A DNA stretch of 64,000 bases from Umbellularia californica (GCA_028538565.1 JAPQWN010000006.1:68994984-69058983), one strand, 5' to 3'. Counted from the stretch's first letter, positions 1-13,515 are shown. The notes: generated by a model from the sequence alone, not told the origin. Numbers and translations are program-made.

Positions 1-645
1 AATATTGTATGTGGAGATCATGTATTTATTTGGGTAATGCCTCCAATCTACACTCTCACTCTAATTCAAACTCTTTTGATTTAAAATGATAATTAGTTTT
101 TCTTGTGCTTAATTTTCTTTCTAATGGACATGGCCCCTTATAATAAGGTCCACCGAATCCATTAATTGATTGGGTTTTTTAATGTATGAATGTTTACTCA
201 GCTAAAGTGGAAAGATTTTCTCTCCTATAGGATTTTTGTATTGTATGTTGAGTGTAATTTAAAGTTTCTATAGTCAGATTTGTGGGATTCGATAAGAAAA
301 GTAATCTATAAAATTGGAATAGATTAGGTATCGTTTAGTATCTGTTTATTTTAGAAATCTAGATCTGTTAAGATTTTAGATGAGTTCTTTCCTTTTCTAA
401 TATGTAAATGATCAAATGGAGTGGGATTTTGGAATAGAATTGGTGTAATTGTTATGGATAAATTCATGCTTTTTACCCTTTTAATCTAGTGTGAAAGCTA
501 TCCATGAGCAAAGCCCCTTTTGTGAAGCTGTCCTCCTCCTATCTGTTCATTTTTCTTATTTCTGGTTTTTTGACTCTGTAAGTTGCTCGCAAGGCATGTA
601 CTCTCTCGTCTCACAATCATGTTAGAAAAAAAAACCCTCATTGTA

Positions 646-1092
646 AGGGGTGGTTTGGAACTTTTAGTTTAATTAATAAGAGCTAATTGAATTAAGATTA
701 AAAATAATAGTTTGAAGTTTTAAAATTTAATTTACAGTAATCATGTTCGATAAAATAATTAAAAAAAAAAACTATTGTTTCTTTAAGGAGGTAATTTGGG
801 CCTACCTTTTAAAAACCGCAATATAGAATCTAACATTTGTGTCATTTTGAAAATCTTCTGAGGTTGTTTTCATTTAAAATACTTGTAAATTCTGTATTGT
901 CTACCTCCATCCGCTTTAGCTAAAAACATTCTAAAAAAAGCAGCCCCCTTAGCTCATTTTGTATGGGTAAAAGTAACTTGTAAACATGCTCTAGACTTAG
1001 AAAATAAATTACAAGTTTAAAAAGTGCTCTACTATGTAAATATTCTCTAAAGCACAAAATACGAATTTATTTTTAGAGTACCAAACGCCCCT
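646..1092. mobile_element. Possible 447-bp MITE with TA flanks
   Basis: AGGGGTGGTTTGGAAC at the left and GTACCAAACGCCCCT at the right are imperfect inverted termini. Each end is bordered by TA. The interior is AT-rich, with no coding. The match is only about 12 bases, so this is tentative. Confidence 0.45.
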
Positions 1093-3489
1093 TAAATGAT
1101 GGAAAGAATCCCATCAGTCAAGCTATTTTTCTTTTTGCTGATTAAATAGGCAAATTCAACCTTTTGATTAATTATATGAATATGTTACTGTAGAAAAAAC
1201 CTTCAAAGATGGAAGATGGTTGAGGCCCTTATAAAGTGGGTGTCTCTGCACGTCCTTTTTTTAAACACGTGAGACCTCTATAATCAATCAAACCCCTTCA
1301 CATTCACTACTTCCAATGAATTGGCATAAGCCCAAATTCCACATTTATCTAATTGTTACTCACCATTGGCTTAGAACCCTGAGAAATGATGCCTTCAAAA
1401 AATGGCCGTGAATCAAGGGGTTAGAATGATATGAAAGAATTAAGATTTTGCATACATGCAGGTATTCTTTCGATCTCCCCTCTCCCCATGATTGGTATGG
1501 TCTAGGCAGGCTCCATAAGTCCATAGGTAAGCACAACCCCTTAAAAGAGATTTGTACTTGAAGGAACATGCCAATAAATCATCGTGACATCTTAAGGTAT
1601 TAGGTCCCCTCGGCCCGTAGGTATTATTCTGGCCCAATGGGATGGGACACCCTCTGTTATATAAAAATAAAAAACAGTTGAGATATAGCCATTCAACATA
1701 CTTCGCAAATTGGCACCTGGCAACCCTAATTGTCACTTGAGTATACCACTCTTCCCACTTTGTGAGGCTTGTCTTGTCTCGATTATCCTTCCCGCTTTGT
1801 GAGCTTTCACTTCTTACTTGTGTGGGCCCTCTTGGGTCCCGACCCCCGAGGCTCGGGTGAAAAATAAAACACTGAATCAAACTAAAGAATGAAGGATCCT
1901 TCCACAGTAAGCAGACTTCTGTCATGGAGCATCTAAATTCCAAATGAACAGTAAAGCCACCTAGAAACAGGAGGGTTGGTTTTCTACATGCTGGATGGAA
2001 TCCCTGAGACATGACCCTACATGAGAGTGCTCCAAACTTTTCAATCAATTGGAGAATCTACTTTATCAATTAACTAAGCTGAAATTGAGAGATTTTCTGT
2101 TGTGGACAATCTATATTATTTGTTAGGTGTAATTGAGAGTCTTAATTTTTTGTAAGGGTTTATTAAAAACTCATGGAGATCTGATTCGAAAAATAATTTA
2201 TTAGCTTAAACTTATATTAGGACTCTTTTAGTTTACTTTTATCTCAAATATCTAAACTTCTCATAGTATCAACTGGATTTCCTTTTTAAAATGATGTAAA
2301 CAATGAAAAGGAGAGACATTTTGGAATGAAAATATTGTGATGGTTGCTGGTCTGTCTACCCTTAATAAATGATTAAAAACTAGGACCTATCACAATACTT
2401 GGTTAATACTGTTTTAGCATTCGATTTTGTGTAATGATTCCAATCTCATGACCATGTTTCATGTTGTTGCTTTTCAGTGACCAAATGTCAAGTCCATTCC
2501 TGCTCGATCCAAGCCATTTATTTCGCAAATAGGGTTATGACATGGATTTGGGTTCATTAAGGCCGAATTTAATTAGGCACAATAAAATGCTAAGTTGCTT
2601 GAAATTTTTTTAGGCCTAGTTGGTTTCAGGTCTGGTAGTGAGTACTCTAGTTCAGGCTCTTTGGCCTTGGCTGGCACGAATGACTCCAATATTGCGGCCA
2701 TTCTTTCAATATTGCATCATCATCCTTGAGTCCTTACTTTTGGGATAATTGTCAGGATTGACATTATGCCTCTACCATTTTTCTTTTATGCTTTTGATTA
2801 GTTTTAGTCTATTATTATTATTATTATTTTATCCTAGCATAGTGGGGCTGGGGCCCTAGCCCTTGCATCTAGAAAGGGGGCTTTCGGGTGAGGGGAGTAA
2901 AACTCGGGTGAGGTGGGGGCGTTTCAGTGAGCTATCACCGCCTCGGGTGAGGAAATGTGCCTGGGTTCGAATCAAGGACAGGGAAGTAAGAACTGAGCCT
3001 CTGACCCTTAGTTTTAGGCTTAAAAAGAAGTCATTAGTTATTAAGTGTACTAACAAATGGTTTTAATTGTGACTTCTCAACTTAAATTAATTTGCAAACT
3101 TATTGCATGTTTATTTGCATTAGATTATGCAGGAATTGAATACATAGAAATTCATTGTCAACTGTGGTTCACCAAAAGATTATTAAAGAGGCGACTAGAA
3201 ATGATATAAGGTAAAGGCCTAGTCTTGCTTTTGCATCCACCTCAAACAGACCTAATAAGAAGAAGAGGAGGAAGCAAGTCCAAGAATAGCCAGAAACAGC
3301 CATGGAAGATGTTTGCAAGCAGATAGAGAAGAAGAGGAAAATACAATACTTTCCTATCTGCGAATAGGAAGCCTTGGATGATAATCTTTGACCAGGAAAG
3401 GTCTAATTGTGAATTGTGATATGATTTTTTGGGGGAAAATACCATTTCAATCATATCTTCAGTCTACATAATTGTGGGGGAAATTTGAA
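1093..3489. other. Intergenic, no gene recognised
   Basis: A 202-codon minus-strand frame at 1440-2048 is open, but its composition and motifs match no family I know, and the segment reads like transposon sequence. A B-box-like GGGTTCGAATC sits at 2967 without a correctly spaced A-box. TTA/ATT repeats lie near 2810. Confidence 0.5.
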
Positions 3490-3960
3490 TTGCACCTTGG
3501 GTTGGATTTGGGTCGAGACCAACCTAACCTAACTTATCAATACGACCCAGAGGAGAAGACGAAGTGGAGAAGCCGAAATGACTAACGGATAGAGAGGAAT
3601 AAAGCTCTGGATTCACGGAGAAATGCCCCTCGACCCAAGAGCCTGGCAGGGCGAAAATCCTGGGAGAGATGGCATATGAGGAGAAAATGATATGAGAAAA
3701 TGGTATGCAAAAGATTCTAACCTAATTGATAGAAAAATCTCTCCAAATTTTATTGCTAACTTGAGCATCGGAGGGACCTCGGTTGGACCATCCGATAGAG
3801 TTTTCAATGTCTCTACGTCTTTGAAAGAGGGGGCTTTCCTGGAGACATTAAGGGAAGAGGAAGAGGGAGACGGACACTGCATCGACGGGCCGAGCTGACC
3901 TATCAATCTTCGGCTCATGCAAAAACAGATCTTACAATAACCACTCACTTTAGAAGTAAT
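3490..3960 (+). mobile_element. Probable LTR-retrotransposon remnant beside the CKX 3' end
   Basis: TTGCTAACTTGAGCATCGG, then AGGGACCTCGGTTGGACCA, resembles a phrase that recurs in plant gypsy LTRs. No paired LTR or internal domain was found. The limits are approximate. Confidence 0.4.
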
Positions 3961-4302
3961 CAGATGAAAGACTAGCACTTCACCCACAGTTTAAACTTCT
4001 CCTAATATGAAGATTCTTCCAGTTTTTGAGTTGTCCAAAACCTGAAAAACTCTTTTGAGGGATGCATGTCCTCTTACCATAGCTGCTCCAAAAGGCAATA
4101 TACTTTGAAAACCTGGAACCTGTCAAACATCCAGATTTAATTACCAGGAACTGTTTGCTTCTGTACAATCAATGTCCCAACATGGGGTACTCAGCATTCC
4201 CAAAAATACCGTTTTCCCCACTGTTCCTTTTTTTACAATAAAGAGTACAACCCATCAAGAAGAAATCTCCAAAAATCCATTTCTTTTGCTTTCCTTCTTC
4301 TG

Positions 4303-7300
4303 TCATTGGGTTTGCGAGTATTTCCTCTGGAAGATGCCCTGACCCGGCGCCAAGATGTGGAGAGGGTCAAACTCGGACTTCCGAGTCAAGAATCGCTCCC
4401 ATTTCCCGCCAAAATGTTCCCGCCACTGCCTCTCTAAGGAGTGGTGGCAGAGGTACTGCTTGGCGCCGATTCGTGACTCGGTGGCTGCCTCGATGACTCG
4501 GCGGTTCTGGTTGAGAAGGTTGGCCAGGCAATTCGTGGAACAGGTGTTGGGGTTGGCGGAACGGAGTACACTCACGATGTAAATCACGTTGTCGTCGCCG
4601 GAATCCGGTAGAACAGCCGAGGAATTTGAATTCCACCTGTTTAGACAGAATGAAATTTTAGTAGAATAATTCTGGATTTGAAGACGGGTTACTAGTATAA
4701 TTAGGGATGGCAATGGGCCGGGTTATATCCATATTAAAATAAGTTTGGTAGTGGGTTTTTCGGATTCAAAGAGCTAATGAACTTTTTTTTTTGTTAGTCA
4801 AGGTGGTCCAGGGGGCAATCAGGACTACCTGAACCCACACATCCAGGAGTGGTGAGAGTGAAGGCTATATGTTTTGACCTATTTCTGGTCGCAGATGGGT
4901 TTGAATTGTGGCTCCCTATGTTGCATTTATGACTTTATATTCTGCTCCTTTTTTAATTGTTTGTTAGGTTGGCCCAGCGCCAAGAGTTATATTATTCAGC
5001 TAAAGCTTTAGTGGTCGATCCTTGGACATGTATGAGATACTTAACTGCGAACACCATTGAGCCAATGGGGGTGTTGGCTTTTCTTTTTCCTTTCGTTTTT
5101 ATGTAGTACATACGAATTTTCTCCTACAAGATGTCCACACGCTAGCAATCAAATCTACCCCTTCAGTTATAGCAGGTCCTGATTATTTTATTGGCCCTTG
5201 CCTCTTTGAACATATGATATGGATATTCGGAGGAGAAAATTTTGTATAGTACCAACAATGGGGTAGAGATTGCAAAAAAAATATTATGGCAAATGTAAAT
5301 ATATAAGAATATTATTTTATTATAATATTTTGAAATAGAAAAAAAAATCTAGGATCAAAATCGATGAGTGTCATTATAGCGTAGATTTGGTATCACAAAT
5401 TATAAACCGTTCTTAAGTCAGATCGAGCATAGGTCACGAAAGATGTGAGTTAGGGTGAGTTTGGATTTAGTGTGACATATTGCCATCGTTGTAATAATCA
5501 ATCATTAGCAGATGGCTACCACTATAATGTTTTAGGTTTTCGAAAATTAGAAACAACTACCTAACTCAACAGTGGTTCATGGGCTAAGCCGGGTCAGACC
5601 AAAGCTTGTTCAAGCACCACCCATTTACTTATTCGGCGGTACACAGGCCCAGTCCAGCCCAGCGCAGCCCATTTGCAAAATATACCGTCCTTTTTGTGCT
5701 AGTTCTGTTGGGCTTTTGGGCTTGCCCACAATATATAGGTGGGTTTTGTTCTAGTGTTAACTTAGAGTAGAGATGAGCAGAACCACCATGTAAAACCTAA
5801 AAACTTGCTTGATATATAAGGGCTTTCTAAAAATTTCAACCCATTTGAGCTCTTTTAGCCTGACTTTAGATTGATGGTGTAAGGTGATGAACATGGGGAT
5901 GTTAGGCTGCCCTGGTCCTCCTTTAAGCATATACAGGCCTCCCATCTAACCATCAGACCAGAAAGTAAGTCAGAAGCCCAAATGTCCAGTTTGATTTTAC
6001 TCTCGAGCTGATTCAGTCCATGAGCATCTCTACCTTTTCGATTTGTACAAATAACAACCTATGATAATTTGAAATTATCACGACTTTAACGAGATAATTT
6101 CCACATATACGAGTGCATTATTTTCACCTGCGGACATCCCCAATAAAAATCTTCCTATGTAAATATAACAATATTATAGGATTATTTTTCAAAATATCCT
6201 AATATTATTGACAGTAGGTATATAGAAGTGTAAAAGATATGAGAGATGAGATAAGCTTGGTCACGCTCAAGCTCAGCTACTTGTCCCACGGCTTGAGTCA
6301 AGCTCAAGGTAAGCTCAAGTTTGAGATTGAGCTTAGGCTTTGGATCAAGCTTGTGTTCCCATATAAATTCATGTATATACATTAACAAGCAAAGCTTGAG
6401 CATGAACTTGGGCTTAGGCTCATATTAACTTAATCGAGCCGAGCTCTACCTCGAGGTAATCAACTTGAGCTCCAGCTTGGGTTGACTAGTCATCTCAATT
6501 AGCTCATGACTCATGCTTACTTGAGCCCAACTCTTCTTAGCCGAGCTGGCTTGACTCATTGACAACCTTATTATATACCCTTACTTTCTCTTAATGATGG
6601 TCAGGATATCCAGGCTTTAAATAAAAAATCTTTGCACAGTATTATAATAGCATATGAAGAAAGTAGTTCTTTAGATAAAGTTGATGTTTGGATAGAGTTT
6701 TCAAAAAAATGGCTATCAATTACACAGCCAAAAACAGTATATGAAAGGCAAGTCAAACCATCCAATTGATCCTATCATGAATAGACCCTCCATGGGCAGG
6801 GAATATTCTAATATAGAAGAGAGTAAAAAGATATGGTGAAGTGGACACAGAAAAGGGATCCAATGAATGCTATCATAAGATAAGATTCATGGGAGCAAGA
6901 AGAAAAAGATTTTTTTGGTTAGAACTTATCAGAAACAGAAACATGGGTGAGAACAATAAAGGACACACAGAATCAGAGAACACCCACCTCGAGGAGTGCA
7001 TTATTCTGAACATACATTGCAGGCCCAAGATTTCATCTCTGGCTCTGCTGCTCTTGTTGTCACATGCTCAGAGATGCACCCAGAGGGTGTATAAGACAAG
7101 TATAATAACTAAAGTTTATAATCAACCCTGGTAGGAGCACTTGACACAATTTTCCAATCTCCCATTTGAAGGAAAAAAAATTTTATGGAGGTAATTTTCA
7201 CAAAAAACACCTCAAATATGACATATTAATAGTCACTATTGTTCAATTTTACGATAGGATAGTTCGTATCGACATGTCAAAGTATCAAATCATCGTCAAC

Positions 7301-10300
7301 CTTTTGCCGCCTTGGTGCACAATGTAGAACGTCAAAGTTGCACTACTACAAGACAGGGAATATATAAAGTAAACTTCCATGGAATTCTTCTTGAGGACTC
7401 TTACCAAATTATTCCTTTTACTCTTCTTGATGCTTCCACGGTCCCTACCACTCATCCCTTCAGTTGTGGAATTAAGTGTTTTTCTTGTATCATCATAGTC
7501 TAGGTTGAGATTATCTCTTTTCTTGGTGCTTCCTCTGGTCTCACCCCCATCATCTCCACCTCACCATGGCCCCTCTTCGCACAACCGAAGAGGAGGACCG
7601 AGGAAAGGAAAAAAAAAAACAGTTGAAGTTGTGTTGAGATAAACTCAAATCCATGTAGCCCAACCAGACCAAAAGTGAAACTTGGGTTGTGCTCAGGTGG
7701 TGAATCTATGATTAAGTTCCACTATGTTCAGGTGTGAGTATGGATTTATCCACTAACAATTTCAATCAGCCTTGGAATAAGCCAATACCGACCCACTCGA
7801 GTTGCAACCCTAGGTAAGAGGAAAAGGAAAATGTGGCTTTGGTAATAGGAAATTCCCATAGGGAGGAAAGTATATGGATCAACTTCATATATTCCCTGTC
7901 TTACAGTAATGTGACTTTGATGTTATAAGTTGAAGTAAAGCAGCTTTGTCTTTTGACATGCTGACATGGCAAAAAGAATCACTTTTCCTTAAAAATGTTA
8001 AGCGACTTTGGCATAATATGCCATAGTTGAGGCATTTTCATGAAAATTCCTGATTTCGAATGTAGTATATTTAGTGGTATATATGGTTTTTTTTTTTTTT
8101 TTTTCCAGTCATATTCTCCAAATTCTTAAATTCCAAATGCTACTTGCAAAAATAGTTAGAGGAATTTTGGTGAGGCGCCCTTTTCAGAACTTAAAATCCT
8201 TTAATTATGAATTCTCCAAATTAAAAAAAAAGGTCCTATTTGATTGGGAGAATTTGCCAAAATTTAGAGAATTCATGTTAGAAGAATTCCAAGATCTCAA
8301 TGGCTTTATCCCCCAAGTTCCTCAAATGATTCCATACCAAATATCATTTGCAATTCCATAGTCTTGGGAATTTGAAGGGCTAAGGGGAAACAATCATTTC
8401 ACACCACTCTATCTACTGTCCTTTGGGATTCTCCCAATCAAACAAAAAATTGTCTAACAATTGAGAATTCATAAGGCACTCACATCTTTCTGAAGCACCA
8501 CAATAAAAGAGACCCTCAGAGGCCAGAAAGGATTCCTACTTCCTAGAGATTCAAGGTGAGCCCTTTAGATAAAAAGGGTCTAACCAATTCAAAGGTGGGC
8601 GCCTACAGTGAGTCAAGGTCTGCAGTGAGTCATTCATCAAATTCACATTGAAAAAAAAGTGTAATTGGTGATTAGAAAAAAGAAAGGAAGAAAGAGAGAT
8701 ACGACCCAGTTTTTAATTGGTTTTCTACCAACTACTTGAGTTTTGGAAGTGGAGAAAAGGACCTAATTTTATCCAAGAACAGAAAGGTGGCTACAAAGTT
8801 CATCACAAGCAAATTAGCTTTTTTGTAGTCTTTCTACAGGTAGCATATTCATGTGTCATAAAACCACAAATAAGATGGGCAGCTGAAATCTTTGATTGGA
8901 TTTGGATGATATCAGAATCAAATAAAGTAATAGCAGAGAATATAGATGATTTTCCTCTTACTTGTTTCTGAGTATTGGATATATGAGAATATGACCCTCA
9001 AAAGTATGAGGTGTGATGTTCTCCAACAGCAAATCTCGAAATTGAGCAATTCCTGATTTGGGCACAAGCATGTTTATCCATGGGTGCGAGACTTCCCACA
9101 GTCCTCTGCTCCTTAGACTCATCTCCTCCATTCTCACCCTATTGAGAAAATCAAAGTAGGAGACTTCTACACTGTAGATAAAAGAAGGCATGTAGCTCAG
9201 TTGCTTTGATATCTCTTCCACAACCTGAGGAAAAAAATTTAAGTCAAATCACTCAACAACCAGCTAGTATTAGATGACAAAGAATTAAGAGCAGTGTTGT
9301 GATTACTGAGCATGAATCTGCTTCAATTTTTAATTGACTTGAGTATATATATAGAACAGATGATGGTTCATTTAGATCTGTATATCAAGTGGTACATGAC
9401 ACAGAAAACATTGTTGAGATACTGTTCTAATTTTTCCAGTTTTTTATCTTCACTCAAAGAGCTATGTTTTTCATTTGACAACTCAATTGGATCAGAATGA
9501 GAATAATCTCTTTCTATGGTTCCATACTTTTTGACAACTATGTTCATAACAACATCTTGCTCACTTTTGGTATCCCACATAAGCACAAAGCTGAGCAAAC
9601 CCATATTTGCTTGATACATATAATCAGCTCACAGTAAGACTTCATATGGGTTCAATGTACTTAAATTTGAGAGAATGACCCGGCATCGGACCATTAATGG
9701 TGGACTAAGTATATGCTCATTTGGGGGCCAACTGGCTTACGAATAAAAATTATATGAGAGTTAAAAAATAGAAGATCCACTAGGAGAGATGCTGCTTTTG
9801 TAACTGATCCCTTTATATATGTCAAATTTCTTCGTCATCATCATCAGCAAAGCCTTGTTCGAACTATGCTGGGCTCAGCTATGATGATTATATATGTCCA
9901 TTTGGAAAACATAAAAAACCAAAGATAAGAATATGGTGTTTGGCACGACTCTTCTGCCCTCCATAATCATTTGAGGGCATAAAGACCAAGGGGTCCTACT
10001 AAAGCACTCAAATCCAAACAGAGTGTGTCGCTTGTGCGTGTGAGAGAGAGAGATTGGGTTGTGAGTTGTGACTGACTTGGTCTACACTGGATTCTTTCTC
10101 CAGATGACAATGAACTGCAAATTCAATGCAGTAAAAGACATCTGAACCGGTTGCATGGCGTTGCTGAATGAAACCCATGTAGGAAGGGAAGGAAACCGAG
10201 GATCCCTGAAGAGATTGTTCATTTAATACCATGAATCCTTCAACATAGTCCACCCTGTTTTCCATTGAAACCAAGAGCTCCTGGTCCTTTGTGAAAATCT

Positions 10301-11549
10301 CAAAATTATCATAGAAGGCTCTGATCCATTTCACCTGTTATGATAAAATTTCGAGTTAGAAACAAAAACAAGAAAAGGAGAGATTATATAATCAAAAGAA
10401 GTGAATAAAAATGTAATTAAGGGTGATTTGGGTACATCCCTAATCCTAGTTTGTTTGGATGTTCAGATAGAACTGATGGCCATTATTTTGCTGTACCTTT
10501 GATGAGTGAATGGAATTAGGAGATCACCTTATCAACATTGGTGACATCCGCACTAATGAGGCACTAATGATACTAATATCCCATTCTGATGGTGTTTTTT
10601 TCCTAAATTGTGTGTCATTCCAAATGTATAGCCATACAGAAGGCCATTCATTCTGCCAAAACATGGCAGACATCCAAATTGCAATTTGGTGCACATCTAA
10701 ACACACCCAGGGAAAAAAAAGAGAGGAAGAAGCTAGTGCTCTTGCTTTACTTTCTGTGGAGCATCTTGCAGCAGGATCCTTGCACTTGTTATCACTCCGA
10801 ACTGTCCAAGCCCACCTAAAACAGAATAGAAAAGATCTGGGCTTTGGACGGGTGAACAGGTCACAAGCTCCCCTCTTCCTGCAACAAAAGCCCATCAAGG
10901 CCATAAAAAAATTCAAGACCACGTTATGGAAACTTCTCAACATGGGCACATGAGTTTGGTTTTTTGAAATACCTGTCACCACATCCAGCTGAAGAACGTT
11001 ACTGATCTGGGGGCCATATTTAAATGTCTGGCCACTGATTCCAGCATTAGAAAGAGTCCCACCTATGCTGAGATAGAGATAATCTGTCCATGATCTTGGA
11101 GCAAGTCCTACTTTCAAGCTCTCCCTCAAGAGATCCACCCAAAGAGCCCCTCCACTGACATCAGCATAGGAAAGACCAGGCTCCCCATTTCTTTTCCTGT
11201 GGATTTTAATGGAAGGAGGAAGAGAATCCATCTCAATGACAATGCCATTGAGGGCTTGGGCCTGGCCATGGATGGAATGTCCAGCTCCTCTTGCCGCAAC
11301 AGTAACTTTGCTGAAGGAGGAAGCTGATAGGAAGGTAAGGAGCTGAGAGATCTCTTCTGGGTTGTGGGGCCTCAGGACTGCAGAAGGAGAGTTGAAGAAG
11401 ATCCTCCCAAAGTCAAGAGATGCAGAGGCTGTGGTTTGCAGGATTTTCAGGGGCTCAAAATCCATTGGGCCTTGGACGAATTTACAGGAAGAACAGAAGG
11501 CTAGAAGAAGGAGGACATTGATTCTAGAGCAGAAGAAAGAGAACCCCAT
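4303..11549 (-). CDS. CKX: Cytokinin oxidase/dehydrogenase, five exons, 519 aa
   Basis: FAD enzyme that removes the N6 side chain of isoprenoid cytokinins and so lowers hormone level. Exons in transcript order: 10973-11549, 10751-10878, 10077-10334, 8962-9224, 4303-4636. All junctions are GT-AG and phases match (1, 0, 0, 2), giving 1560 nt. Residues 1-27 form a hydrophobic signal peptide (leucine run at 12-16), so secretion or ER entry is likely. The FAD-binding part holds the GHS motif with the flavin-linking His at about 91 (ARGAGHSIHG). The expected catalytic Asp lies in SWTDYL at about 156. The substrate-binding part shows DYVEGF, GLWEVSHPW and, near the C-terminus, ILAPGQGIF. The length fits the usual 500-550. 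Start chosen as the first ATG before the signal peptide. Intron 4 is unusually long (4325 bp). Family and domains are seen directly; the isoform within the family cannot be told. Confidence 0.95.
4637..7188. other. CKX intron 4, 3' half, no gene
   Basis: AT-rich intron DNA. TAGGGATGGCAATGGGCC at 4701, about 65 bases before the exon 5 acceptor, looks like one hAT terminus without a partner. A run of GAGCTTGAG/CTCAAGCTC words at 6240-6560 resembles hAT subterminal sequence, but no TIR pair with TSD could be fixed. Confidence 0.5.
7189..8050. mobile_element. Long-TIR (MULE-like) element in CKX intron 4
   Basis: Two arms of about 180 bases (7189-7372 and 7875-8050) are inverted, diverged copies. 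Landmarks are AATTTTCA near each end, then CCTCAA..ATG.CATATTA, GACATGTCAAA and AAGACAGGGAATATAT. The unpaired 500-bp centre has no recognisable coding content. Arm length suggests a Mutator-like non-autonomous element, but no clean target duplication was found. Confidence 0.65.
8051..8961. other. CKX intron 4, 5' part, nothing recognised
   Basis: AT-rich intron DNA with a T17 run near 8086. Several short frames are open, none with family features. Confidence 0.5.
9832..9895 (-). mobile_element. Short LINE 3'-end scrap in CKX intron 3
   Basis: On the minus strand: AGCTGAGCCCAGCATAG, then AACAAGGCTTTGCTG and (ATG)n. It is homologous to the LINE end at 21381-21440. Only about 60 bases remain. 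Confidence 0.5.
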
Positions 11550-11625
11550 GGAAAGAAGAGAGTTTGAGAAAACTCGTATGGTCTTACTATAAGATATACT
11601 TCAGATATTGAGAACCCCAGATGAG

Positions 11626-11633
11626 TTTATATA
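11626..11633 (-). promoter_or_regulatory. Probable TATA box of the CKX gene
   Basis: TATATAAA on the minus strand lies about 77 bases upstream of the CKX start codon. Transcription would begin near 11600 and leave a leader of about 50 bases. The placement is plausible but inferred from sequence alone. Confidence 0.5.
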
Positions 11634-11699
11634 GTTTCTCTATTTCTTCTGTTTTGGGAGAGATAGAGATGATGAAAATTCAGTGGCCAATATGCTCCA

Positions 11700-13369
11700 T
11701 ATGTAATCTCCGTGGCTGGGAATGCAGAAGAGCATTTAAAAGCAGAGATATGGATGGAATCCTTTCAAATCAATTCAGTATTGTAAGGGAGTTGCTGAAA
11801 CAGGACTAGAAAGAGTGAGATGAAAGAACTACAGGAAGCAAACAACATACATGACAATAACAACATAAGCTGACGATTGTGCACTTCAAAAAGAAGGGAA
11901 CCTCAAACTGAAAAAACCCCAGAAATAGGACTATTATATGTAGTATGTGGCAGACTCAGCAGAACTGAGAAGAAAGAAAAGCTTGTCAGAAAGCAACACG
12001 TTTCGAGTTACAATTGGTGAAGAGATTTGAAGAGGAAAACTCAATGAAACTGAAAAAACACAGATGGGTTTTACTGAGATTTCAAGAGGTGGTGGACAGA
12101 TAGTGGAGCATTAATGGCCCACAAAAAGCTTTCACATGGAAGAAGCATCCATTTGGCCTCCAATGTATATTATCTCTGATGATATGTGAACCTCCCATCT
12201 ATATTATCACTGTTGATGCTCTGTTTGTACGAAGCAAAACCAATGCTCTCTCTTTGTTCCAGTTCAATCAAAACATTTAAATGGAAGTAAAGAGAGATCT
12301 AAATGGACAATATGAGAAATTCTTTTGGAGTGAAGAAGATTTGATTGTACTTCAACCTGGTGTTGTATTTATAGAAACAAAGGTCAGCAAATTTTCTTCC
12401 TGGCCTGGTTTGGGATCCCATAGGGCCCATTTCTCATATTGGAAAGAAGGATGTGAGGTTTTGGCCTCTTCACTTTTACCTCTCTGGGTGATTTTCCTTT
12501 TGCTGCTTTATATTGATAGCAACTTTCTCATATGTAACAATCATCTTGATGGAATGATTTTTTAAGATATGCACATAAAGAACTTTTCTTTTGATATCTA
12601 CGTAGATTATTTTTTCTACTGCTGCTACTGTTCTTGTTCCTACTCATTGATATCTACTGCCCCTTATTTCTTTAATCCTACCTTTATCTTTTCTAAATTT
12701 TATACACTCCAAAGAGAAGATCCAATTATTGACACAGGACAATGGCATTGAAACCCCCCACCACCACCAAGAATTCAAGAGAATACAAGATAAAAGGTTG
12801 AAGTAGCAGCTAAGGCAAAAAGTGTTGGGAGATGCAGAACTCTATGGGAATCACTAAAAAAATTCAAAGAATACAAGGTAAGCAATCCAATCCACAAGAA
12901 GTAACACTGCGGAAGATAATCATGTACCAATTTAAGTGGAAAACTCTTACCATGAAAAGTGTGTACGATATTATTAAAAAAAAAAGCAGGAAAGAAAGAA
13001 AAGTAATGATCAACTTGTTGCAGAGCAGGGGTTTGAGTGATGCATCAAAGATTTTACTTGTTTAGACAACTCCAAATGGGTCTCAAATAAGTATAACATC
13101 TTGATCCTCTCAAAAAGAGCTTTCAAAGAGACATAAAATATAAGAAATCCAACAAACAAATGAGAAGATAGTCTCTTTTCTAACAAAAAATAAAGAAAGA
13201 TAGAAGTCTCTTGAAAGCTGGAAAGGTCAAACACAAGAAATAAGGGTAGCCGTCTTTTCACCTCATTTTATTAGACAAATGACTTCACATTTTATACCTC
13301 TAAATTCCACTCTTCAAGAGATTTTCAATTATACATCATACGTAAAAGCCCTGAAAAGTAAACATGGAA
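11700..13369. other. Upstream DNA of CKX, no gene
   Basis: Promoter-side intergenic DNA of CKX. No coding region or element delimited. Confidence 0.5.
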
Positions 13370-13378
13370 GGAAAACTC

Positions 13379-13515
13379 TACTTGTCCCGGGACTCGTGTC
13401 CCGGGCCTGGCCCGACTCCACATGGGAGGGGCAGTATAGTCATTTGCCAAATGACCATACTGCCCCTCTCATGTGGAGTCGGGCCAGGCCCGGGACACGA
13501 GTCCCGGGACAAGTA
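13379..13515. mobile_element. 137-bp GC-rich hairpin MITE, Mutator-like
   Basis: Two arms of about 68 bases are inverted copies with only about two mismatches. They begin TACTTGTCCCGGGACTCG and meet at CATTTG/CCAAATG. The flanks GGAAAACTC (13370-13378) and GCAAAACTC (13516-13524) match at 8 of 9 bases, the target duplication length of Mutator-like elements. It lies about 1.8 kb upstream of the CKX start codon. Confidence 0.87.

Noticed and set aside
1440..2048. 202-codon open frame on minus strand
   Set aside because: No recognisable domain, odd composition, no supporting splice structure; looks like chance or transposon sequence.
2835..3040. Possible SINE or tRNA (A-box-like TAGCATAGTGG, B-box-like GGGTTCGAATC)
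   Set aside because: Boxes are about 130 bases apart, far too distant for an internal polymerase III promoter, and no cloverleaf forms.
6230..6572. Possible hAT element with GAGCTTGAG-type repeats
   Set aside because: Candidate termini match at only about 8 of 14 bases and no 8-bp TSD was found.
10510..10953. 147-codon plus-strand frame
   Set aside because: Antisense to CKX exon 2 and its introns; no domain of its own.
10500..10972. Apparent read-through of CKX exon 1 frame past the donor
   Set aside because: The protein after VVTG is not CKX-like; splicing at 10973/10878 restores the conserved sequence GRGELVTCSP.
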